Assembly (NCBI RefSeq): GCF_021049305.1 | Contig: NZ_CP088082.1 | Coordinates: 124,001-188,000, forward strand | DNA from: Ideonella dechloratans | GTDB lineage: Bacteria; Pseudomonadota; Gammaproteobacteria; Burkholderiales; Burkholderiaceae_C | Length of the DNA stretch: 64,000 nucleotides | Direction: 5' to 3' | Shown: one piece after another, positions 16,226 to 24,503 of the stretch | How positions within the stretch are numbered: position 1 is the first letter of the stretch | Layout of the letters: each line of letters starts with the position of its first letter | The notes under the pieces: generated by a model | Seen by the model: only the letters and a program-made list of their open reading frames with translations | Database searches by the model: none | Told to the model about the DNA's origin: nothing | Translations under genes and position numbers: made by a program

Positions 16226-17215
16226 ATGTTCCGAGGCGTGTTGATCGACAAGCACGAGGGCCAGCAGACGGCGGCCGTGCAGATGCTGGACGAAGCGTCC
16301 CTGCCCGAGGGGGAGGTGACCGTCCGCGTGGCCTATTCGACGCTGAACTACAAGGACGCCCTGGCCCTGACCGGCGCGTCGCCGGTGGTGCGTCGCTTTC
16401 CGATGGTGCCGGGCATCGACTTCGCCGGCACGGTGGTGAGCTCCAGCAACCCCGCCTTCCAGCCGGGGGATGCGGTGGTGTTGAACGGTTGGGGTGTGGG
16501 CGAGGTGCATTGGGGTGGCCTGGCCGAGCTGGCCCGGGTGCCGGCCAAGTGGCTGATCCCGTTGCCCCCGGCCTTCACGCCGCGGCAGGCCATGGGCATC
16601 GGCACCGCGGGCTACACCGCTGCCTTGTGCGTGCTGGCCCTGGCCCGCCAGGGCGTCCAGCCCGGCCAGGGGCCCATCGTGGTGACGGGCGCCAACGGGG
16701 GCGTGGGCAGCGTGGCCGTGGCCCTGCTGGCCCGGCGGGGCTATGAGGTCGCGGCGGTCACCGGCCGGCCCCAGGAGGCCGAGTTCCTGCGGGCGCTGGG
16801 CGCCAAGGAGATCATCGACCGCGCCGAGCTGTCCCAACCCGGCAAGCCCCTGGACAAGGAGCGCTGGGCTGGGGCCGTCGATGTGGCGGGCGGCCAGCTG
16901 CTGGCCAATGTGTGTGCCGCCATGCGCTACCGTGGCGTGGTCACCGCCTGCGGCCTGGCCGCGGGCATGGCCTGGCCGGCCACGGTGGCGCCTTTCATCC
17001 TGCGCGGCGTGAGCCTGTTGGGCATCGACAGCGTGATGGCGCCGCTGCCGGACCGCCTGGCGGCCTGGCAGTGCCTGGCCGAGGACCTGGACCCCGCGCT
17101 GCTGGAAAGCCTGCTGCGCGAGGTGACGCTGGACGAGGTCATCGCCCTGGCGCCGGAGCTGCTGGCCGGCCAGGTCCGCGGACGGCTGGTGGTGAGGGTG
17201 GGCGCGCCGGCCTGA
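16226..17215 (+). CDS. acuI: Acryloyl-CoA reductase (NADPH), AcuI/YhdH family
   Basis: The 329-residue MDR-superfamily protein begins [20 protein letters not shown]. It has the family landmarks [48 protein letters not shown] and the Rossmann segment [17 protein letters not shown]. No zinc ligands are evident, as expected. AcuI reduces toxic acryloyl-CoA to propionyl-CoA and is found in 3-hydroxypropionate, DMSP and acrylate metabolism. An in-frame ATG at 16214 exists, but GAGGTG is well spaced for 16226. No DMSP lyase or acryloyl-CoA-forming gene is seen in the window. Confidence 0.9.
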   Translation: MFRGVLIDKHEGQQTAAVQMLDEASLPEGEVTVRVAYSTLNYKDALALTGASPVVRRFPMVPGIDFAGTVVSSSNPAFQPGDAVVLNGWGVGEVHWGGLAELARVPAKWLIPLPPAFTPRQAMGIGTAGYTAALCVLALARQGVQPGQGPIVVTGANGGVGSVAVALLARRGYEVAAVTGRPQEAEFLRALGAKEIIDRAELSQPGKPLDKERWAGAVDVAGGQLLANVCAAMRYRGVVTACGLAAGMAWPATVAPFILRGVSLLGIDSVMAPLPDRLAAWQCLAEDLDPALLESLLREVTLDEVIALAPELLAGQVRGRLVVRVGAPA

Positions 17216-17233
17216 GGTCCCGGCCCGGCCCGC

Positions 17234-18220
17234 TCAGCGCGCCGGCATGCCCGGCACGCGAAAGCCGCCCTGGCCGTCCTCCACCCAGCCGCGGAACAGG
17301 CATTCCTGGGTGGCGGTGGCCAGCAGGGTGCCGTCGCGCTGGTAGAAGTGGCCGGTGGTCAGTCCGCGGGCATTGCCGCTGAAGGGGCTTTGCGCATCCA
17401 CCAGCAGCCAGTCGTCCACCCGCGGCGCGCGGTGCAGCCACAGCGTGTGGTTCAGGCTGGCCAGGTACAGGCCGGTGCCGATCTTGGCCTCCAGATGGGC
17501 CATCAGCGGGGTCAGCGGCATCCAGTAGTCCGACAGGTAGCCGATGGCCGCGCGCTGCAGCACCGGGTCGTCCGGCAGGTCGCGCTGCAGCTTCACCCAG
17601 AAGCGCAGCCGGGCCTCGGGTTCGCGCCGGAACAGGAAGGCCTCCGGGTCCACCAGGCGCAGTTCGGCCGCGCGCGACTGGCCCAGGCGCCGCGCCGCGG
17701 CGGCGGGGATGCGGTCGGCGTAGGCCGCGCCCACCTCCTGCAGCGTGCGCAGGCTTTCGGGCGGCGGCGCGTCGGGCATGGCCCGCTGGTGGTCCGGGCT
17801 GGGCTCCTCCGTCTGGAAGGAGATGGTGGCGCTGATGACCGTGCGCGAGCCTTGCGTGCCCAGCACCTGCTGCACCTGGAAGCTGCGGCCCTGCATCAGC
17901 GTGCGCACCTGGTAGTGCATCTCCTCGCCGGGGTGGCCCGGTGCCAGGAAGCTGACCTGCACGCTGTGGGCCCAGCGGTCGCTGATGCCATGGCTGGCCG
18001 CGGCGATGGCCTGGCCGATGAGCTGGCCGCCGAACAGCGCGCCGTTGATGTTGACGTCGGCATGCGGGCTGTAGAGCGCGCCGCTGTCGCTGAAGCGCAG
18101 GCGCATCAACTCGGCCAGACCCAGCTTGTCCCAGCCCTCGCCGCTGCCCAGGTCCGGCGCGACGGTGTTGAATTTCTCGGTGCCGGCGGCGCCGGAATGG
18201 GGGGTGCTGGGGGTGGACAT
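17234..18220 (-). CDS. tesB: Acyl-CoA thioesterase II
   Basis: The 328-residue double hot-dog protein has TesB landmarks: NINGALFGGQLIGQAIAAA near the N-terminus, SVQVSFLAPG, LASLNHTLWLHR, and the C-terminal FSGNARGLTTGHFYQRDGTLLATATQE. It hydrolyses medium and long acyl-CoAs in the cytosol. It converges with acuI with an 18-base gap and no clear terminator. Its upstream region is shared with the divergent LexA-controlled small gene; the LexA box ends 78 bases from its start, so weak SOS influence is possible. I see no good ribosome site. Confidence 0.92.
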   Translation of the reverse strand: MSTPSTPHSGAAGTEKFNTVAPDLGSGEGWDKLGLAELMRLRFSDSGALYSPHADVNINGALFGGQLIGQAIAAASHGISDRWAHSVQVSFLAPGHPGEEMHYQVRTLMQGRSFQVQQVLGTQGSRTVISATISFQTEEPSPDHQRAMPDAPPPESLRTLQEVGAAYADRIPAAAARRLGQSRAAELRLVDPEAFLFRREPEARLRFWVKLQRDLPDDPVLQRAAIGYLSDYWMPLTPLMAHLEAKIGTGLYLASLNHTLWLHRAPRVDDWLLVDAQSPFSGNARGLTTGHFYQRDGTLLATATQECLFRGWVEDGQGGFRVPGMPAR

Positions 18221-18272
18221 CGGGAGAACAGCAAAAGAGGACGGTCGTTCGCCCGATCATAGCGACGCGGAC

Positions 18273-18317
18273 TTGACCGGCGCTGGCTGCTCAGGAATAC
18301 TGTATCTCCATACAGTA
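18273..18317 (+). promoter_or_regulatory. LexA (SOS) box overlapping a sigma-70 promoter
   Basis: A -35 TTGACC (18273-18278) and a -10 AATACT (18296-18301) are separated by 17 bases. The -10 is overlapped by TACTGTATCTCCATACAGTA (18298-18317), a perfect palindrome with 8-bp arms that contains the LexA signature CTGT-N8-ACAG. LexA bound here would cover the -10 and start site, so the downstream small gene should be DNA-damage inducible. Confidence 0.9.
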
Positions 18318-18351
18318 CCTACACCCTGAGCCACACCTGTTGGGAGACACC

Positions 18352-18435
18352 ATGAAGTACCAGTACTGCGATTTCTATTCCGTCAAGCCCCACCGCACCG
18401 TGGAGTGGCTGCGCCGCCTGATGCTCTGGTTCTGA
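18352..18435 (+). CDS. 27-residue peptide under LexA control
   Basis: This short gene encodes 27 residues, starting MKYQYCDFYS and ending WLRRLMLWF. A GGGAG ribosome site (18342-18346) lies 5 bases before the ATG, and the LexA-box promoter is 35 bases upstream. The C-terminal third is amphipathic and aromatic with two Arg, so it could associate with a membrane or a protein surface, but it is less hydrophobic than the SOS toxin TisB. I do not recognise the family. Promoter, operator, ribosome site and open frame in correct order argue that it is real. It lies between divergent tesB and convergent narL. Confidence 0.7.
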   Translation: MKYQYCDFYSVKPHRTVEWLRRLMLWF

Positions 18436-18445
18436 GCGGCCCCGA

Positions 18446-19156
18446 TCAGCCCCCGTTGCCCTCCGGCCCCTGGCGCCGGCTGGCATAGACGGCCGCCTGC
18501 ACCCGCGAGCTCAGCCCCAGCTTGCGCAGGATGTGTTGCACATGGATCTTCACCGTCGGCTCGGCAATCGACAGGGTGCGGGCAATTTCCTTGTTGCTGG
18601 CGCCTTGGGCGATGCACTCCAGGATCTCCCGCTCGCCCGGTGAGAGCGTGTCGATCGGGTCGGCCGGGGCCGGCGGCTGGGGCGGTGGCTCGGCGGCGGT
18701 TGCGGCGGTGGGCAGGGCCTGGAAGGCCGACACCAGCTTGGCCGTCATCTCCGGGCTGATGGTGGCCTGGCCCGCCTGGGCCCGCAGGATGGCCTGGGCC
18801 AGCACCTCGATGTCGGCCGTCTTGAGCAAGTAGCCGGCCGCGCCGCCGCGCAGGGCCTGGGCCAGGTCGGCCTCGTCCTCGCTCACGGTCAGCATCAGCA
18901 CCCGTGCCTGCGGCGCCACCTCGCGCAGGCCGGCGATGGCGTCCACGCCCTTCACACCGGGCAGGTGGTTGTCCAGCAGGATCACGTCGGGCCGGTGCTG
19001 GGCGGCCAGGCGCTGGGCCTCGCCGGCGTCGCCGGCCTCGGCCACCACGGTGAAGCGGGCATCGGCCTGCAGCAGGGCGATCAGGCCGCGGCGGAACAGG
19101 GTGTGGTCGTCCACCACCAGCAGGCGCAGCGGGGTCATGGGGGTCGAAGGGGTCAT
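18446..19156 (-). CDS. narL: Nitrate/nitrite response regulator NarL
   Basis: The 236-residue protein has a receiver domain (LRLLVVDDHTLFRRGL, phosphoacceptor Asp in DVILLDNHLPG, Lys in YLLKTAD). A long Pro/Ala linker follows, then a LuxR-type HTH (LSPGEREILECIAQGASNKEIARTLSIAEPTVKIHVQHILRKLGL). The start ATG at 19156 overlaps the narX stop as ATGA. Phosphorylated NarL binds TACYYMT heptamers to activate nar genes. It is the last gene of the nar run, so its own level rises with the operon. Confidence 0.92.
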   Translation of the reverse strand: MTPSTPMTPLRLLVVDDHTLFRRGLIALLQADARFTVVAEAGDAGEAQRLAAQHRPDVILLDNHLPGVKGVDAIAGLREVAPQARVLMLTVSEDEADLAQALRGGAAGYLLKTADIEVLAQAILRAQAGQATISPEMTAKLVSAFQALPTAATAAEPPPQPPAPADPIDTLSPGEREILECIAQGASNKEIARTLSIAEPTVKIHVQHILRKLGLSSRVQAAVYASRRQGPEGNGG

Positions 19157-21039
19157 GGGCTCGTGACCGCAGCGGCGGTCTTCTCGGGCAGGCTCAACAC
19201 GATGGCCGTGCCCGAGCCGGGCACGGACACCACCTCCACCTGGGCGCCGATGCGGGCCGCGCGCTCGCGCATGATGCGCAGGCCCACGTGGGTGTCGTCG
19301 GCCGGATTGTCCTCGGCATCGAAGCCCTGGCCATCGTCGCGGATCTCGAAGCGCCACTGCGGCGCGCGTTCCACCTCCACCCACACCTCGCGCGCCTGGG
19401 CGTGCTTGCGCACGTTCGAGAGCGCCTCCTGCACGATGTGCAGCACCTGGATCTGCACGTCCGAGCCCAAGGGCAGGCCCTGGCCTTCCAGGCTCAGGTG
19501 GGTGGTCAGCCCGGTCTGCAGCTCGAACTTGTGCAGGGTGGCGCGCAGCGCCTGGGCGATGTCCTCGTTGTTGGTGCGGGTGCGGAAGTGCAGCAGCAGC
19601 TCGCGTACGTCGGCCAGGCTCTCCTGCACGCCGGCTTCCACTTCGGCCAGCGTGGCCTCCAGCTGAGGCCGGTCACCCCGCTGCAGGGCGCCGTGCAACC
19701 GCCCCACCTGCAGTTTCAGGAAGGACAGGCTCTGGGCGATGGAGTCGTGCAGCTCGCTGGCCAGCAGGCTGCGTTCCTGCGCCACCGCCGATTCGCGTTC
19801 CAGCGCGGCCAGCCGGAAGGCCTCGATGGCGCCGGCCAGGTGGGCGGCCAGGGTCTCCAGCAGGGCGCGCTCGTCGGGGGCCAGCCCGGCGTCCTGGCGG
19901 TAGAAGAGGTTGATCTCGCCCACCAGCCGGTCCTGCAGCTGCACCGGCACGCCCACCACCGTGCGAAAGCCCGCGCGGCCGCAGTGGCCCAGCATCGGGT
20001 TGGGGTTGACTGCGTGGATGGGGATCACCCGGGTCGAGGCCCCCGCCGAAGCCTGGCCGCACAGGCACTCGTGGGTGCGCAGGCAGGCCTCCTCCTGCAC
20101 GATCTCGGCCGGCAGGCCGTCGGAGGCCAGCATCAGGTAGTGCTGGTTGCCCTCGTCGGACCAGCGGATGGCCACCGCGTCCGCATGGGCCACCGTGCGC
20201 AGCTGGCGGGCGAAGCCGTTGCCCAGCTCCTCCAGGCTGCGGGCCCGGGCGACGAAGGCGGCGGCCTCGTAGAGCGCGGCCAGGCGCTGGTGCTGCTCCT
20301 CCAGTCGCTCGGTCTTCTCGCGGACCTTGGCTTCCAGGTTCTGGTAGAGGCCTTGCAGCGTCTGCGCCATCTGGTTGAAGCCGGCCGAGAGGTCGCCGAA
20401 CTCGTCGGTGGAGCTCACCTCCACCCGGGCCGCGAAATCGCCCCCGCCGATGCGGGTGAGCCCGGCCTGCAGCTGGGCCAGCGGGTTGAAGACGAACAGG
20501 TAGGCCGAGTAGAGCAGGGCCACCGCGCTGGCGATGGTCAGCGCCACCATGGCCAGCTGCACCGCGTTGAGCACCGAGGTCAGCCGCGCCATCTGGGTTT
20601 CGATGGCCGAGACCAGGCCATCCACGCGCTGCACGAAGGCGTCCGCATCGCGCGCGGCCTCGGCGGCGCTGGGCTGGCGCTCGGCACGCCAGGTTTGCCG
20701 CAGGGCCAGCCAGTCGCGCTGCACTTCGGCAAAGCGGGCCTGCGAGCGCGGATCCTGCGGCATGAACAGCGGCCGCGCCGGGTCGCCGCGGCGCAGCAGC
20801 TCCAGGCTCTGCTCGAAGCCGGCCATCAGCGCGTCGCGCCGCTGCAGGTCCGGCGCGCCCATGGCCTGGGCCAGGCGCCAGGTCTGCATGCGCATGCGGC
20901 CAGCCTCGTTGACGGCGGCGGCGCCGCCTTCGAGCTGCCAGGTCATCCACAGCGTCAGGCCGATCGAGGCCAGGCCCAGCAGCAGCAGGGCGGTGCCGAT
21001 CAGGCCCAGCTTGGCGGCCAGGGTCAGGGGTTTGCGCAT
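19153..21039 (-). CDS. narX: Nitrate/nitrite sensor histidine kinase NarX
   Basis: The 628-residue membrane kinase has an N-terminal TM segment (residues about 10-31), a periplasmic ligand domain beginning with the P-box-like GGAAAVNEAGRMRMQTWRLAQAMG, a second TM near residue 160-182, and a HAMP segment. A GAF-like Cys-rich module (LRTHECLCGQAS) follows, then the HisKA_3 phosphoacceptor in ASELHDSIAQSLSFLK and an ATPase domain (VRKHAQAREV, IRDDGQGFD, GLRIMRERA). It detects periplasmic nitrate and phosphorylates NarL. Its start overlaps the nnrS stop by 16 bases and its stop overlaps narL. Confidence 0.92.
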   Translation of the reverse strand: MRKPLTLAAKLGLIGTALLLLGLASIGLTLWMTWQLEGGAAAVNEAGRMRMQTWRLAQAMGAPDLQRRDALMAGFEQSLELLRRGDPARPLFMPQDPRSQARFAEVQRDWLALRQTWRAERQPSAAEAARDADAFVQRVDGLVSAIETQMARLTSVLNAVQLAMVALTIASAVALLYSAYLFVFNPLAQLQAGLTRIGGGDFAARVEVSSTDEFGDLSAGFNQMAQTLQGLYQNLEAKVREKTERLEEQHQRLAALYEAAAFVARARSLEELGNGFARQLRTVAHADAVAIRWSDEGNQHYLMLASDGLPAEIVQEEACLRTHECLCGQASAGASTRVIPIHAVNPNPMLGHCGRAGFRTVVGVPVQLQDRLVGEINLFYRQDAGLAPDERALLETLAAHLAGAIEAFRLAALERESAVAQERSLLASELHDSIAQSLSFLKLQVGRLHGALQRGDRPQLEATLAEVEAGVQESLADVRELLLHFRTRTNNEDIAQALRATLHKFELQTGLTTHLSLEGQGLPLGSDVQIQVLHIVQEALSNVRKHAQAREVWVEVERAPQWRFEIRDDGQGFDAEDNPADDTHVGLRIMRERAARIGAQVEVVSVPGSGTAIVLSLPEKTAAAVTSP

Positions 21040-22253
21040 GGGGGCACTCTAACGGCAGACGGTACGACCGGTGACGCGGGCAGGCGGCCCAGCCAGCGCA
21101 GCAGCCAGGCACTCCAGCCGGCGGTGGTCAGGGTCCACAGGGCCGCCACCGGCACCAGTGGCCCACCCACCACCAGCACCGCCAGCCGCGCGACCAGGGT
21201 GAGGGCCAGCAGTCCGGCAAGGGCCAGCAGCGGGCCGTCCACCGCCTGGGCCTGGCCGGCCTGGGTGGCGCTGACGCGGCTGACCATGGCCAGTGCCGTG
21301 CCGCCCAGGTAACCCAGGGCCAGCAGATGGGTGGCCGCCAACTGCCAGGCCCGACCCGCCGCCGCCATCCCCGCGGCCTGGCAGGCCCAACCCACGGACA
21401 GCGCAGCCCCCGCGCCCGCACCGGCCCAGCCGGCCGCGGCCAGCAGGCGCACGAAGCGGTTGGGCAGACCGTGGCGGCGCTGCCAGCGCCACAGGGCGAT
21501 GCCCTGCCACCCGCCCCAGGCCAGCGCGGTGAGCGCGCCCATCAGCGGCAGCGGAACCGGCAGGGCCGGGAGGGCGGCGGCCAGCACCAGCAGACCGGCC
21601 TGCCCGGCGATCAGCCCCTGCAACCAGCGGGCCGGCCCGTCCTCGACAGCCCAGGGCACCAGGCGGCGCGCCGCAGCGGCAAAGGCCGGCAGCAGGCTGC
21701 CCCACAGCAAGCCCAGCAGGGCCATGCGCACCCACCGCGGCTGGCCGCTGCCCAGGCCGGCCGCCGCCACCGCCAGGGCCAGCAGCCCCAGGGCCAGCAT
21801 GCGCACCACCGCGTCCAGCGGCGGCTGCAGGGACGGCTCCGCTGCCCGCACCAGGCGCCATAGCCGGCGCAGCAGGTCACAGCCGCCCAGCACGGCGGTG
21901 CCCAGCGCGAGCGCACCGAGCCGGCCTGGTCCGGCCAGCGACAGGCCCAGCCAGCCCAGGCACCAGGCGGCCACGGCGGGGGCCAGCGGCGCGGTGGCGG
22001 GCACCGGCTGGCGCAGCCAGCGCGCGCCGGCGCTCAGGCCGAAGCCGGCGATGAACAGGGGAAAGCCGCTGGTGGCGGCCAGGGCATGCAGCCAGGGCGG
22101 GGTGGGCGGCAGCGCGGCGGCGGCCACGCCGGCCAGGGCCAGGGTCCAGAGACCGGCCTGGGCCGTCATCAGCAGGGCGCCGGCGGCAAAGCACAGGCGG
22201 TGCGGTGCTGCCAGCAGATGGCGCAGGCGCCAGGGTCCGCGGCGCGCCGCCAT
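21024..22253 (-). CDS. nnrS: NnrS-family heme-copper membrane protein (first copy)
   Basis: The 409-residue, very hydrophobic protein has about 12 membrane segments. NnrS-type features include PHRLCFAAGALLM near the N-terminus and ATHLLALGYLGGTALAMVSRVSATQAG near the C-terminus. NnrS proteins are nitric-oxide-linked heme- and copper-containing membrane proteins that protect against nitrosative stress. It lies between the carbonic anhydrase (3-base gap) and narX (overlap), so it is part of the nar operon. A second nnrS is at 42147-43334. Confidence 0.8.
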   Translation of the reverse strand: MAARRGPWRLRHLLAAPHRLCFAAGALLMTAQAGLWTLALAGVAAAALPPTPPWLHALAATSGFPLFIAGFGLSAGARWLRQPVPATAPLAPAVAAWCLGWLGLSLAGPGRLGALALGTAVLGGCDLLRRLWRLVRAAEPSLQPPLDAVVRMLALGLLALAVAAAGLGSGQPRWVRMALLGLLWGSLLPAFAAAARRLVPWAVEDGPARWLQGLIAGQAGLLVLAAALPALPVPLPLMGALTALAWGGWQGIALWRWQRRHGLPNRFVRLLAAAGWAGAGAGAALSVGWACQAAGMAAAGRAWQLAATHLLALGYLGGTALAMVSRVSATQAGQAQAVDGPLLALAGLLALTLVARLAVLVVGGPLVPVAALWTLTTAGWSAWLLRWLGRLPASPVVPSAVRVPPCANP

Positions 22254-22256
22254 GGC

Positions 22257-22934
22257 TCAGGCGGCCGAGGGCGGCCGGTCGGCCTCCACATAGGGCGCGT
22301 AGGGGCCGGTGCCGGCGTGCGGCGCGTGCGCGGCGGGCACGAAGCAGCCCTGGGCCAGGTCGAAGACATGCACCTCGCCGTCCTCGATCACTACATGCCA
22401 GCCATGCAGGGTCAGGCGGCCGGCCTCGACGGCCTCGCGCACCATCGGGTAGGCCATCAACCGTTCCAGCTGCAGCACCACGGCGCGCTGCTCGGTGCGG
22501 CGCAGGGCCTCGGGGGTGGGTTCGGCCACCGGCAGCGTGGCCTCGCGGCCCAGGTCCAGCCAGCGCGAGAGGTTCAGCGCGCCGCCGGGCGCGCCGGCGT
22601 AGAGCGCGCGGATGCCGCCGCAGTGGCTGTGGCCGCAGACGACGATGCGCTGCACCTGCAGGGCCAGCACCGCGTACTCGATGGCCGCGGCCGTGCCGTG
22701 AAAGCCCGCCGAGCCGTCCCAGGGCGGCACGAAGGCGCCCACATTGCGCACCAGGAACAGTTCGCCCGGCTCGGCCCCGGTCAGCAGGTAGGGCACCAGG
22801 CGCGAATCCGAGCAGCCGATGAACAGCGTGGTCGGGTGCTGGCCTTCGTCCACCAGTGTGCGGAAGGTGTCCGCGTAGGCCGGAAAGGCGTCGTCGTGGA
22901 AGCGGCGCAACCGGGTCAGCAGGTCGTCGGGCAT
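22257..22934 (-). CDS. Beta-class carbonic anhydrase
   Basis: The 225-residue protein contains the zinc-site motifs FIGCSDSRLVP and VCGHSHCGGIRAL, giving the Cys-Asp-Arg and His-x-x-Cys set of beta-carbonic anhydrases. FLVRNVGAFVPP and GTAAAIEYAVLAL are also conserved. It interconverts CO2 and bicarbonate in the cytosol. Its placement inside the nar operon is unusual; it may supply bicarbonate or help pH balance during nitrate respiration. It begins 51 bases after the PpiC gene. Confidence 0.93.
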   Translation of the reverse strand: MPDDLLTRLRRFHDDAFPAYADTFRTLVDEGQHPTTLFIGCSDSRLVPYLLTGAEPGELFLVRNVGAFVPPWDGSAGFHGTAAAIEYAVLALQVQRIVVCGHSHCGGIRALYAGAPGGALNLSRWLDLGREATLPVAEPTPEALRRTEQRAVVLQLERLMAYPMVREAVEAGRLTLHGWHVVIEDGEVHVFDLAQGCFVPAAHAPHAGTGPYAPYVEADRPPSAA

Positions 22935-22985
22935 GGGCGCTTCAAGGGGGCGTCAAGGGGCGTCCGCGGCGCGGAAGTCCGCCGC

Positions 22986-23771
22986 TCACTGCACCAGCGG
23001 CGTGTCGGCGGCGTCCAGGGCGATGCCCTCGACCCGGGACTGGCCGGCCAGCAGGCTCAGGTACTGGCGCAGCGCGGTGGCATAGCTCTGCTGGCGCAGG
23101 GACTGGGCCACGGCCGGGCGCACCACCTCGAAGTCGGGCTGGGCGCCGGGCTCGCGGGCCAGCACCTCCACCACGTGCAGGCCAAAGCGGCTGTGCACCA
23201 GGCGGGGCAGCACGCCCACCTCGGCCTGGCCGAAGAGCTCGCGGGCGAACTCGGGGGCGCAGTCCTCCTTGCGCAGCCAGCCCAGCGCGCCGCCTTGCGC
23301 GCCGCTGGGGCAGTTGGAGGTGCTGGCGGCCACTTCGGCGAAGCGGTCGGCCTCGCCCTCCTGCCGGCAGCGCAGGTCCAGCAGGCAGGCCTCGGCGCGC
23401 TGGCGCAGGGCATTCACGTCCACGCCCGGCGTGACGGCAAACAGCACATGGCGGGCCTGCACCTTCTCGCCCACCGCGTAGCGCCCCGCATGGGCGGCGA
23501 AGTGGCGGCGGCAGGCTTCCTCGGTGGGTTCGGGGCAGACCAGGGCCTGGTCCAGCAGTGCCTCGATGGCGTCGGCGGCGGCCGGGCTGATGGCGCCCTG
23601 TTCGGGCACCGGGTCGTCGGCCGCCAGCAGGCCGGCCGCCTGGGCGGCCTGACGCAGCAGCTCGGTGCAGGCGCGCTGGCGCAGCGTGGGCTCGTCCAGC
23701 GCCACGGCCTCGTCGGCGTTGACCAGGGGCACGCCGTTGACGCGGGGCAGGATCATGGGGGCTTCGGTCAT
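22986..23771 (-). CDS. PpiC/NifM-type peptidyl-prolyl isomerase of the nar operon
   Basis: The 261-residue protein has a parvulin domain (KVQARHVLFAV, CPSGAQGGALGWLRKEDCAPEFARELF, VHSRFGLHVVEVLARE) and a helical N-terminal arm. It has no signal peptide, so it is probably cytosolic, unlike periplasmic SurA/PpiD. A PpiC-type gene at this place behind narI is also known from Pseudomonas nar operons, suggesting a role in folding or maturation of nitrate reductase. It starts 22 bases after narI. Confidence 0.88.
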   Translation of the reverse strand: MTEAPMILPRVNGVPLVNADEAVALDEPTLRQRACTELLRQAAQAAGLLAADDPVPEQGAISPAAADAIEALLDQALVCPEPTEEACRRHFAAHAGRYAVGEKVQARHVLFAVTPGVDVNALRQRAEACLLDLRCRQEGEADRFAEVAASTSNCPSGAQGGALGWLRKEDCAPEFARELFGQAEVGVLPRLVHSRFGLHVVEVLAREPGAQPDFEVVRPAVAQSLRQQSYATALRQYLSLLAGQSRVEGIALDAADTPLVQ

Positions 23772-23793
23772 GGTCAGGCTCCAGGCAAACAGA

Positions 23794-24501
23794 TCAGGCG
23801 CCGCGGCGCGGCACGTTCAGGCGGCGCGAGCGCACCAGCTGGTAGGGGCGGAAGGCATAGCCCACGGTGGCCAGACCGCTCCACACATGCACCAGGCGGC
23901 TGAAGGGGAAGAGCAGGAAGATCGTCATGCCCAGCACCATGTGCACCTTGAAGGGCCAGTCGATGCCGGTCATCAGCGCAGCGTCCGGGCGGAAGGTGGC
24001 GATGTTCTGGGCCCACTCGGCCAGGACCATCATCGTGCCGCCATCGCGGTGGTGCCAGGAGAAGGGCAGGGTCACCAGGCCCAGGCACAGCTGCACCCAC
24101 AGGATGACCAGAATGGCCAGGTCGGTGCGGTGGCTGGTCAGGCGGATGCGTGGGTCGAAGATGCGCCGGTGCAGCAGCAGCGACAGGCCGATGAAGCAGA
24201 TCAGGCCGGCGGTGCCGCCCGAGAACACGGCCACCAGCTGCTTCTGGCCGGCGCTGATGAAGGGCGAGTAGAGCCAGTGCGGCGTCAGCAGGCCCACGGT
24301 GTGGCCGAACAGCAGGAACAGGATGCCGATGTGGAACAGGTTGCTGCCCCAGCGCAGCTGGCCGGCGCGCAGCAGCTGGGAGCTGTCGCTCTTCCAGGTG
24401 TACTGGTCGCGGTCGAAGCGGGCCAGGCTGCCCATGAAGAACACGGCCAGGCAGATGTAGGGGTAAACGGCGAAGAAGAACTGGTTCAGGGAGGCAGACA
24501 T
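23794..24501 (-). CDS. narI: Respiratory nitrate reductase gamma subunit (cytochrome b)
   Basis: The 235-residue protein has five membrane spans. Conserved His residues occur in LFHIGILFLLFGHTVGLLTPHW and in DWPFKVHMVLGMTIFLLFPFSRLVHVWSG, where the pairs ligate the two b hemes. It anchors NarGH, oxidises quinol on the periplasmic side and passes electrons inward. The ATG at 24501 comes 2 bases after the expected narJ stop. Confidence 0.95.
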   Translation of the reverse strand: MSASLNQFFFAVYPYICLAVFFMGSLARFDRDQYTWKSDSSQLLRAGQLRWGSNLFHIGILFLLFGHTVGLLTPHWLYSPFISAGQKQLVAVFSGGTAGLICFIGLSLLLHRRIFDPRIRLTSHRTDLAILVILWVQLCLGLVTLPFSWHHRDGGTMMVLAEWAQNIATFRPDAALMTGIDWPFKVHMVLGMTIFLLFPFSRLVHVWSGLATVGYAFRPYQLVRSRRLNVPRRGA

Positions 24502-24503
24502 GG

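Noticed and set aside
18220..18317. tesB as an SOS gene
   Set aside because: The LexA box is 78 bases upstream of tesB, but no good promoter toward tesB overlaps it. The layout fits the plus-strand peptide gene much better.
22935..22985. Tandem AAGGGG-CGTC-like repeats between ppiC and the carbonic anhydrase as a regulatory element
   Set aside because: Only two imperfect short copies; likely chance in GC-rich spacer DNA.
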